NCBI GenBank assembly: GCA_030037515.1
Contig: JASHRE010000802.1
Location: 1-18,783 of the forward strand
DNA from: Candidatus Sulfotelmatobacter sp.
Lineage (GTDB): Bacteria; Acidobacteriota; Terriglobia; Terriglobales; Acidobacteriaceae
DNA length: 18,783 nucleotides
Reading direction: 5' to 3'
This document shows, in pieces, positions 1-6,494 of the stretch (the first letter of the stretch is position 1; the number at the start of each line of letters is the position of its first letter). Position numbers and translations under genes: made by a program. A model generated the notes under the pieces. It did no database searches and was not told where the DNA came from. It saw nothing but the letters and a program-made list of their open reading frames with translations.

Positions 1-1
1 G

Positions 2-982
2 AACGCGCAGATGGAAGTCATGTACGCGATGCCGCGCTGGCAGACTCTCACGCAGCCGCTGCGGAAGGTTTTTCCGGCGGAGTTTGCCGAGGAGTTCTAT
101 CGCGTGCGGCAGAACGCCGGCATCAATAACCTGTACAAGTTCCGCTTGAAGACGCCCGCAAGCGAAACTCGCACCGTTAACGTTGCGATCGCTCCGCTGG
201 TCACCCGCAAGTTCCAGGTCATCGGACGGCTGGTGATCATGGATGACATTACCGACCGCGTGGAGCTCGAAGGCCAGCTTTCTCAGGCCGACAAGCTGTC
301 ATCGATCGGGCTGCTGGCGGCAGGAGTGGCGCACGAAGTCAATACGCCGCTGGCCGTGATTTCTTCTTACACGCAGATGCTGGCGAAGCAACTGCAGGGC
401 GATCCGCAGAAGTCGGGATTGCTGGAGAAGATCACGCGGCAGACGTTCCGTGCCTCGGAGATCGTGAATAATCTCTTGAATTTCTCGCGCACGAGCGGGA
501 CCGAATTCGCCGACGTCGACGTCAACAAGATCATCACCGACACGCTGACATTGCTCGAACACCAGTTCAAAACCGCGAAGGTTCGTGTAAGTTCGGAGCT
601 CATGTCGGGCATTTCGCCGATTCAGGGGAACGCGGGAAGATTGCAGCAGGTCTTCCTGAATCTGTTTTTGAATGCGAAAGATGCGATGCCGAATGGGGGA
701 ACCCTGTACGTGGCCACCAGCAACGGGGAGATGGTGAGCATTCGCGTTTCCGACACCGGTTCAGGCATTGCACCGGAACACATTCACAGGATCTACGATC
801 CGTTTTTCACGACCAAGACTGCACCCAGAGAAGGCCAGTCACGGGGAACCGGACTGGGGCTGTCGGTCACCTACGGCATCATTCAGGAACATGCGGGGAA
901 GATTCGTGTGGAGAGCACGCCGGGCGCGGGAACGACGTTCGCCCTTGATTTTCCGTTGAGCAGGAAGGCAGTTCATGTCTGA
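2..982 (+). CDS. PAS-type sensor histidine kinase, 5' end outside window
   Basis: Sensor kinase that autophosphorylates on histidine and passes the phosphate to the response regulator encoded next to it. The frame stays open to the left edge, so the ATG at 11 is probably internal. The visible part begins inside a PAS fold (about residues 1-85, counting from that ATG). The dimerisation/H-box follows, AAGVAHEVNTPL with His108, then the HATPase domain: N-box around Asn221 (FLNLFLNAKDAMPNGG), G1 box DTGSG at 249-252, F-box DPFFTTK at 263-269 and G2 box GTGLGLS at 279-285. All catalytic boxes are intact. No membrane helix is visible, so this part is cytoplasmic; any sensor segment lies upstream. 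The domain order resembles NtrB/AtoS kinases. The stop codon overlaps the start of the NtrC-like regulator by 8 bp, which implies cotranscription and coupled translation. The signal sensed cannot be read from this fragment. Confidence 0.93.
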   Translation, partial: NAQMEVMYAMPRWQTLTQPLRKVFPAEFAEEFYRVRQNAGINNLYKFRLKTPASETRTVNVAIAPLVTRKFQVIGRLVIMDDITDRVELEGQLSQADKLSSIGLLAAGVAHEVNTPLAVISSYTQMLAKQLQGDPQKSGLLEKITRQTFRASEIVNNLLNFSRTSGTEFADVDVNKIITDTLTLLEHQFKTAKVRVSSELMSGISPIQGNAGRLQQVFLNLFLNAKDAMPNGGTLYVATSNGEMVSIRVSDTGSGIAPEHIHRIYDPFFTTKTAPREGQSRGTGLGLSVTYGIIQEHAGKIRVESTPGAGTTFALDFPLSRKAVHV

Positions 983-2408
983 AGCAGCAGTTATGACGCA
1001 CGGCACGATGAACATGCAGCCGGCTCGGGCCGGGTCAGTGCTCATCATTGACGATGAAGCCGAGATTCGCGAATCTCTGCAGACCCTTCTCGAACTGGAA
1101 GGATTCGAGGTCGAAACGGCCGAGAACGGTGAAGATGGATTGCTGCAGATTGAGAGTCGTCCGTTCGACCTCGTGCTTCTCGATCTGGCACTGCCCGGCC
1201 GGGATGGCATGGAAGTTCTCTCGGATATTCGGGGCCATGATTCGCAGTTGCCGGTGATCATGATTACTGCCTACGGAACGGTGGAGAACGCGGTGCGCGC
1301 TATGCAATCGGGCGCGGCGAACTTCATTCAGAAGCCGTGGGACAACGAAAAGCTTCTGGCCGATGTGCGGGCCGCGGTGGGTTGGCGTCGCGCCGAAGAA
1401 GAGAACGTTCAGCTGAAACGCGCGCTGAAACAGCGCTACAACTTCGAAAACATCGTGGGCAAAAGCGAGCCCATGCTGAAGATTTTCGACCTCGTGGCCC
1501 AGGTCGCCAACAGCCGCTCGACCGTGCTGTTGCAGGGCGAGAGCGGCACGGGAAAAGAGGTCATCGCGAAGGCGATTCACCTGAACTCTCCGCGTCGCGA
1601 CAAGCCCTTCGTTCCGGTTAATACCGGATCGATGCCGGCGGATCTTCTCGAATCAACACTGTTCGGTCACGTCAAGGGCGCGTTTACCAGCGCGATCGCG
1701 TCGAAGAAAGGCTTGTTCGAAGTCGCCGACAAAGGGACGCTGTTTCTCGACGAAATTGCGACCATGGGACTCGAAACGCAGGCCAAGATTCTGCGCGTGC
1801 TGCAGGATCGGCGCTTCATGCACCTGGGGGGGATTCAGGAAATTCAAGTCGATGTGCGCATCATCGCCGCGACGAATATTGATTTGCGGCAGATGGTACG
1901 CGAAGGTCGCTTCCGCGAAGATCTCTTCTACCGGCTGAACGTCATCAGCATCGATTTGCCTCCCTTGCGGCAGCGCAAGGAAGACATCCCGATGCTGGTG
2001 GAATTTTTCCTCAAGAAATACGCCGAAGAGAACGGACGCCCCGTGCCGCGGATTACGCCCGAGGCGCTGCGACCCCTGATGGCATACTCGTGGCCGGGTA
2101 ATGTGCGCGAACTCGAAAATGTAATCGAGCGCGCGGTGGTGCTTTCCTCAGGACCGGAGATCACCACCAACCTTCTTCCGGATTCGATGCTCGGCCGCAA
2201 CTCTTCGCTCGGATTGCACGATCCGCCTTCGGATGCATCGTTGTTTGATATCGTCGATGACGTGCAGCGGCGCATCATCACTGACATGCTGGAGCGCTGC
2301 AACTGGAATCAGACCGAAGCCGCTGAACGCTTCCATGTACCGCTTTCCACGCTGAACCAGAAAATCCGCCGGTTAAATATCGAGATCAAGAAAAAGAACC
2401 GGATTTAG
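975..2408 (+). CDS. NtrC-family sigma-54-dependent response regulator
   Basis: Phosphorylation-controlled activator of sigma-54 promoters. Of 477 residues, the receiver domain covers about 22-133, with acidic pocket Asp26/Asp27, phospho-acceptor Asp70 and Lys120. The AAA+ domain covers about 158-385, with Walker A GESGTGKE (188-195), Walker B TLFLDE (255-260) and the arginine-rich FREDLFYR (313-320). A Fis-type helix-turn-helix lies at about 444-469 (NQTEAAERFHVPLSTLNQKI). The loop that touches sigma-54, usually GAFTGA, reads GAFTSA here (235-240). The length is normal for the family. The start at 975 is supported by AGGAAGG about 7 bp upstream and by the 8-bp overlap with the kinase gene. 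The target regulon is unknown: no -24/-12 promoter was identified with confidence in the window, and the next plus-strand genes (mod) lie more than 1.2 kb away across decayed sequence. Confidence 0.95.
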   Translation: MSEAAVMTHGTMNMQPARAGSVLIIDDEAEIRESLQTLLELEGFEVETAENGEDGLLQIESRPFDLVLLDLALPGRDGMEVLSDIRGHDSQLPVIMITAYGTVENAVRAMQSGAANFIQKPWDNEKLLADVRAAVGWRRAEEENVQLKRALKQRYNFENIVGKSEPMLKIFDLVAQVANSRSTVLLQGESGTGKEVIAKAIHLNSPRRDKPFVPVNTGSMPADLLESTLFGHVKGAFTSAIASKKGLFEVADKGTLFLDEIATMGLETQAKILRVLQDRRFMHLGGIQEIQVDVRIIAATNIDLRQMVREGRFREDLFYRLNVISIDLPPLRQRKEDIPMLVEFFLKKYAEENGRPVPRITPEALRPLMAYSWPGNVRELENVIERAVVLSSGPEITTNLLPDSMLGRNSSLGLHDPPSDASLFDIVDDVQRRIITDMLERCNWNQTEAAERFHVPLSTLNQKIRRLNIEIKKKNRI

Positions 2409-2777
2409 GGAAATCGGCGGAGTTGCGCCCTGCCGGGCAGCGGGGGACACCCACCCGATCACGGCCGAAGCTGGACGTGCGGGCGATTCGGCCTTACGAG
2501 ACTTGAGGCTGCGGGGATTGTGTTGGCGTCTGGCGGGCAGAATTCCCTCGATGTTCGAGGACAGCCCTCCCTTGTGCGAATGTCGCGCCCACCAACCTCC
2601 GTAGGAAGTCCACGCCCAGAAGCCAAGCCAGAGCAGCAGCGCGAGGAGGATCACAACGGGCCACAGCCATGGCGAGTTTGAGGAGTGGGCGTCTGGCTTT
2701 TCAACAACGCGGCGCCGTAGCTCTTCGAGACGGCGCTTTTCTTCAGGAGTGTTGTGCTGTTGCGGGGACGTGGTCAC
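2373..2777 (-). CDS. small single-helix membrane protein, doubtful C-terminal tail
   Basis: Hypothetical protein of 134 residues, convergent with the NtrC-like gene and overlapping its 3' end by 36 bp. I favour the GTG at 2777 (reading TTSPQQHNTPEEKRR) because the 14 residues added by the ATG at 2819 look unlike coding sequence. The protein starts with a charged, probably helical stretch (EEKRRLEELRRRVVEK), followed by one strongly hydrophobic, Trp-rich helix of about 23 residues (WLWPVVILLALLLWLGFWAW) and a GGWW end. The last 60 or so residues are Pro/Arg/Ala-rich and look like translated intergenic sequence, including a short palindrome near 2548-2562. The real product may therefore be shorter, or the gene may have lost its native stop. 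No good ribosome-binding site is visible. Function unknown; a small membrane-anchored accessory protein is the most that can be said. Confidence 0.42.
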   Translation of the reverse strand: MTTSPQQHNTPEEKRRLEELRRRVVEKPDAHSSNSPWLWPVVILLALLLWLGFWAWTSYGGWWARHSHKGGLSSNIEGILPARRQHNPRSLKSRKAESPARPASAVIGWVSPAARQGATPPISLNPVLFLDLDI

Positions 2778-2839
2778 GCCTGGAAAATACCAAAAATGAA
2801 GAAGCTTGGCCACGTTCATGCGATGCCAGGCTACGCTTC

Positions 2840-3590
2840 CGCGCGCCGTTCAGGTGGACGTTCCAGCGCCACCGTCGAGCGATTTTCCGAGGAAGTCATC
2901 GGCAGTCCGAGATCTGAATTCTCGGGAGTTGTGGGAGTGCGCGGCTCGCCCGTCGCAGCCAGAATCACGGAATTCACGGCAGTTATTATTACCTGGCTGA
3001 CTGGCCGGGCTGCATCGACGGCGCGGCCTCATGGTCGGTCAGCGGAGTCCAGGTGACGTCATTCGCGGCGGTGTTCGTGCCATCGGTAGACTTCCAGAAT
3101 TCCGGTTTGTGCGCCCCCGACCTACACCGTGTCGCCGGTTGGTCTGCGGAATCGATGGCGACCGAGGAGGCGCGCCCGGCAAATTGGTGATAGTCCTGTG
3201 TACCGTCGCCAGTGGCAGCAGACACCAGCAGCACAGCGCCGAGCGGCGTCCAAGGGGGAGGAAGATTGCGCGGCAGTTTCGCTACCGGCGTCGGTCGTGA
3301 GGGCCAGGCCGCGCCGGGCTCGAATTTTGAGTTTCAAGTCATAGGCGCGCTCGCGCAATTGCGCCGCGTTTTTGCCGGCAAGAATGCATCCGGCATAGAA
3401 CGAATCATTGATTCTGCAGCTGGACATGGGTGATGTGAGAATCACGATTGTCCGGCACAGGAGAAACCTGGGATTGACCTGCAGTTCAAGATTTGACGCG
3501 ACGGCGATCCAAACACAAATGCAGAGAACAGTTCGAATAGAACCGCGAGAACAGCAAAGTATGGGAAGCGCCCGGCCGCGAATCAATGCA
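2840..3590 (-). pseudogene. decayed N-terminal part of a secreted BNR-repeat (beta-propeller) protein
   Basis: No intact gene exists here, but the minus strand carries, in order and in shifting frames, pieces of one protein. About 3250-3500 holds FYAGCILAGKNAAQLRERAYDLKLK. About 3140-3255 holds PWTPLGAVLLVSAATGDGTQ and DYHQFAGRASSVAIDSAD. About 3100-3155 holds, in another frame, PTGDTV-stop-VGGAQTG. About 3030-3100 holds WKSTDG...VTWTPLTDHEA, and 2942-2971 holds SVILAATGEP. Read together they give the pattern 'GRA.SVAIDPADPTGDTVYVGGAQTG.WKSTDG..WTPLTD...SVILAATGE', which I recognise from large secreted BNR/sortilin-like beta-propeller proteins common in Acidobacteria. At least four single-base indels and a TAC-to-TAG type change break it, and nothing matching the rest of the propeller follows. 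A hydrophobic stretch near 3510-3555 may be the old signal peptide. Indels that cancel locally argue for natural decay, although assembly error is not excluded. Confidence 0.68.
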
Positions 3591-3665
3591 TAATTGGAAT
3601 GTCTTTAGAAATGTTGGCTCACTTTGGGAAAGCCTTGCCGCCAAACCGCGACGGAAAAGGGGAGC

Positions 3666-4466
3666 ATGATGCGCACGAGGAAGCGCGCAGCGGTCATTTA
3701 TCTGTTAGCAACAGTTCTGGGTTTTTCATTTCTTTTGACCTCGACTGGCGCTCCCGGCCAACAATCGACCCCATTGATCGTGGCCGCGGCGGCGGACCTC
3801 AGTTCGGCGATGCAGGAGATTGCCGATCGATACCAGAAACAAACTGGCGTGACCATGAAGCTCTCCTTCGGAGCATCGGGAGCGCTGACGCAACAGATTG
3901 AAAATGGCGCGCCGTTTGATCTGTTCTTTTCGGCAGATATGGATTACCCGCGTCACCTGATCGCAGCCGGCGATGCGGATAGCGCGAGCTTGCGTGAGTA
4001 CGCCATTGGCAAGCTGGTGCTGTGGGTTCCAGCGAACTCGCCCCTCGACTTGCAACACAAGGGGATGGGCGTGCTGCTCGACCCGTCGGTGCAGAAAATT
4101 TCTATTGCGAATCCCGAGCATGCTCCCTACGGACGCGCCGCGGTGGCAACGCTGAAGCATGCTGGACTTTACGATCGCGTGTCGGACCGGCTGGTTCTGG
4201 GCGAAAACGTTGCGCAGGCAGCGCAATTCGTGGAATCGGGAAACGCGCAGGCAGGGTTTGTGGCACTGGCCCACGCCGTCGCCCCATCGATGCAGGAAAA
4301 AGGCAAGTATTGGGTGGTTCCGTCAGAGGATTATCCGCCCCTGGCGCAAGGGGTGGTGATTCTGTCGCATTCGCAGCATAAGAAAGAGGCTGCAGAGCTT
4401 CTGGCTTACATCAAAACGAAAGAGATATCGGAGTTGCTGCGAAAATATGGATTTGAAGTTCCGTAA
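3666..4466 (+). CDS. modA: molybdate ABC transporter, periplasmic binding protein ModA
   Basis: Captures molybdate (possibly also tungstate) in the periplasm and hands it to ModBC. I place the start at ATG 3666 (or ATG 3669, directly following) because GGGGAG lies just upstream and a typical signal peptide follows: MMRTRKRA, then a hydrophobic core up to about residue 28, with cleavage near STGAPG/QQ. The ATG at 3624 would add 14 unlikely residues. Family marks in the 266-residue precursor are AAADLSSAM (first oxyanion Ser), FGASGALTQQIENGAPFDLF (second Ser), NPEHAPYGRAA, GENVAQAAQFVESGNAQAGF and the C-terminal LLRKYGFEVP. The Tyr that E. coli ModA uses as a late oxyanion ligand falls in GFVALAHA here, as in some other ModA branches, so the ligand set differs slightly. 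First gene of the modABC unit, 53 bp before modB. No ModE-like palindrome or Moco riboswitch was recognised upstream. Confidence 0.95.
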   Translation: MMRTRKRAAVIYLLATVLGFSFLLTSTGAPGQQSTPLIVAAAADLSSAMQEIADRYQKQTGVTMKLSFGASGALTQQIENGAPFDLFFSADMDYPRHLIAAGDADSASLREYAIGKLVLWVPANSPLDLQHKGMGVLLDPSVQKISIANPEHAPYGRAAVATLKHAGLYDRVSDRLVLGENVAQAAQFVESGNAQAGFVALAHAVAPSMQEKGKYWVVPSEDYPPLAQGVVILSHSQHKKEAAELLAYIKTKEISELLRKYGFEVP

Positions 4467-4519
4467 GAGGAGTCCACCCGGCCTCGCGAGAATAACCAAT
4501 CGTTGGAGCGCTGGCTGCC

Positions 4520-5200
4520 ATGGCGATTGATTGGCAAGCATTGTGGCTGACTCTGCAGTTGGCCGTGATCGTGTCGGCCGTGCTGTTTGTGATCGGGTTG
4601 CCGATCGCGTATTGGATCGCTTTCTCGCGGTCGCGGTGGAAATTCTTCGTAGAAGCGATCGTCTCCCTGCCGATCGTGCTTCCGCCAACGGTGCTTGGGT
4701 TTTATGTTTTGGTCGCGCTCGGGCCGCGTAGTCCGGTCGGACGATGGTGGATGGCACTGACCGGCCACACGCTGGCGTTTACCTTCTCCGGACTTGTGAT
4801 TGGATCGATTCTTTACAGCTTGCCCTTTGCGGTGCAGCCGTTTGCGGCGTCGTTTGCCGCGGTCGAGCGCAAATTGATTTGGGCATCGACGACCTTGGGC
4901 GCTTCTTCCATTCGTACCTTTTTTTGCGTGATCGTTCCGCTCTCCGCTCCGGGCCTGATTACCGGCGCCGCCCTGAGTTTTGCGCACACCATGGGAGAGT
5001 TCGGCGTCGTGCTCATGGTGGGCGGAAACATTCCCGGCGTCACCCGTACGGTTTCAATCGACATTTACGACCGCGTGCAGGCCTCCGATTACGCCGGCGC
5101 GAACGCAACCGCGCTGCTGCTGCTCGCAATCTGTTTTGTCCTTTTGGTCATCGTTTATGCCACGAATCGAAAAGCGTGGGCCGTGAAACCCGTAGAATGA
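4520..5200 (+). CDS. modB: molybdate ABC transporter permease ModB
   Basis: Integral membrane channel of the molybdate importer; 226 residues, normal for ModB. About five hydrophobic helices are visible: 8-34, 46-68, 83-106, 138-160 and 195-215. The cytoplasmic coupling loop that docks on ModC is the EAA-type segment WASTTLGASSIRTFFCVIVP followed by LSAPG (about 121-145). The conserved MGEFGVVLMVGGNIPGVTRT stretch near 162-181 is diagnostic of ModB against other ABC permeases. The start at ATG 4520 is preceded by GGAG 11 bp upstream, a rather long spacing; no better in-frame start is seen. The stop codon is shared with the modC start in an ATGA overlap, implying translational coupling. Confidence 0.95.
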   Translation: MAIDWQALWLTLQLAVIVSAVLFVIGLPIAYWIAFSRSRWKFFVEAIVSLPIVLPPTVLGFYVLVALGPRSPVGRWWMALTGHTLAFTFSGLVIGSILYSLPFAVQPFAASFAAVERKLIWASTTLGASSIRTFFCVIVPLSAPGLITGAALSFAHTMGEFGVVLMVGGNIPGVTRTVSIDIYDRVQASDYAGANATALLLLAICFVLLVIVYATNRKAWAVKPVE

Positions 5201-6432
5201 AAGCTGCGATGAGCGAAACCGGCAGGACTCCGGCGACAGGCATGACTTCCGCAGGCGAATTCGTGGCGCGGGATCGATCCGGCCCCGTCGCTTCGCAATG
5301 TGAGCCGCAGAAGGGTTTTCTCGAAGCCCGGATTCGCAAACAACTCGGCGAATTTGTACTCGAGGTCGACTTCCAAGCCGCTCCGGGATTTACCGTTCTG
5401 TTCGGAGCATCGGGCGCGGGGAAAACTACGCTGCTCGACTGCGTCGGCGGTTTGCTCAAACCCGCGGAAGGCTGCGTTCGGATCGGCGTGCGCGTCTTGT
5501 TCGACTCTTCGTCGCGAATCGACATCCCGGTGGCAAAGCGCCGCGTCGGTTATGTCTTTCAGAGCCTCGCTTTGTTTCCGCATTTGACCGTCGAACAAAA
5601 TGTTGGATACGGTCTAACCCAGTTGTCGCGCGGCGAGCGCTCGATTCGTGCCGCGTCGATTCTCCGTGCGTTCCGCATCGACCACCTGGCGTCGCGATCA
5701 GCCCGGGATATTTCCGGAGGAGAAAGCCAGCGGGCAGCTTTGGCGCGGACCCTGGTGACGAATCCTGCGGTTCTGTTGCTCGACGAACCGCTCTCGGCTC
5801 TCGACGCTCCAACCAAATCCAAAATTATGGATGACCTGCGCGAGTGGAATCGCACGCATCGCATTCCCATTCTTTATGTGACCCACAGCCGCGATGAGGT
5901 GTTTGCCCTTGGCGAGCGCGTGATCGTGCTGGATCGCGGAAAGATCCTCGCCCAGGGCACGCCGCATGAGGTGATGACTGCACCCTTGCAGGAAACCGTG
6001 GCGCAACTCGCGGGATTTGAAAACATCTTCGACGCGACGGTGGAGGCGGTACATCCCGAACTGGGCTGCATGACCTGTCGGATCGGCGCTTCCAGCGCGG
6101 TTTTTATCGAGACTCCGCTCGTCCGCACCGGCGTGGGATCGACTCTGCGGGTGGGAATTCGCGCCGGGGATATCCTGCTGGCCACTTCCCTTCCCCAGGG
6201 ATTGAGTGCACGGAATGTAATTCCGGGCCGCGTGCGATCGCTGGAACAGCGGGATGTGATTGTCTCCTGTGGCGTCGAATGCGGCGGAACAAATTGGGCA
6301 AAAACTGGAAGCTGGGGCGTAGAAATGGAATGTCATCTCACGCTGGCGGCGCGCGATTCGCTGCGGCTTGCACCCGGACGTGAAGTTTGGCTGGTGATCA
6401 AGACGCACTCCTGCCACGTGATGCAGAAGTAG
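5197..6432 (+). CDS. modC: molybdate ABC transporter ATP-binding protein ModC
   Basis: ATPase that drives molybdate import. The reading frame is open far upstream across modB, but the real start is the ATG at 5197, overlapping the modB stop (ATGA), or the ATG at 5209. From 5197 the product is 411 residues. Visible motifs are Walker A GASGAGKT (70-77), Q-loop Gln122 in YVFQSLALFP, signature ISGGESQR (172-179), Walker B VLLLDEP (192-198), D-loop SALD (200-203) and switch His230. The C-terminal half (about 276-405) carries the TOBE/Mop region, including SARNVIPGRVRSLEQRDV, which binds molybdate and is typical of ModC. Compared with classical ModC there are about 40 extra N-terminal residues (Thr/Ser/Pro-rich, low conservation expected), so the start may lie further downstream. 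The gene is followed by the convergent glycosyltransferase 62 bp away. Confidence 0.94.
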   Translation: MKAAMSETGRTPATGMTSAGEFVARDRSGPVASQCEPQKGFLEARIRKQLGEFVLEVDFQAAPGFTVLFGASGAGKTTLLDCVGGLLKPAEGCVRIGVRVLFDSSSRIDIPVAKRRVGYVFQSLALFPHLTVEQNVGYGLTQLSRGERSIRAASILRAFRIDHLASRSARDISGGESQRAALARTLVTNPAVLLLDEPLSALDAPTKSKIMDDLREWNRTHRIPILYVTHSRDEVFALGERVIVLDRGKILAQGTPHEVMTAPLQETVAQLAGFENIFDATVEAVHPELGCMTCRIGASSAVFIETPLVRTGVGSTLRVGIRAGDILLATSLPQGLSARNVIPGRVRSLEQRDVIVSCGVECGGTNWAKTGSWGVEMECHLTLAARDSLRLAPGREVWLVIKTHSCHVMQK

Positions 6433-6494
6433 GGCTTTTCCAAGAAGGCACGGCCCCAGGCTAGCGCTTGTGCTCCGGGTCTCGTCGGCCAGGA

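Noticed and set aside
2754..3593. Several plus-strand open frames in the stretch before modA
   Set aside because: They lie opposite the decayed BNR-protein fragments and are Arg/Ala-rich without domains; the minus-strand protein remnants explain the region better.
3587..3665. Molybdenum-cofactor riboswitch or ModE site before modA
   Set aside because: Only about 75 bp separates the remnant from the start and neither the conserved riboswitch core nor a ModE-like palindrome could be found.
4744..5196. Open frame running through modB into modC, suggesting a much longer ModC
   Set aside because: It overlaps the well-supported modB in another frame and reads as Arg-rich non-protein sequence; the ATGA overlap at 5197 gives the expected start.
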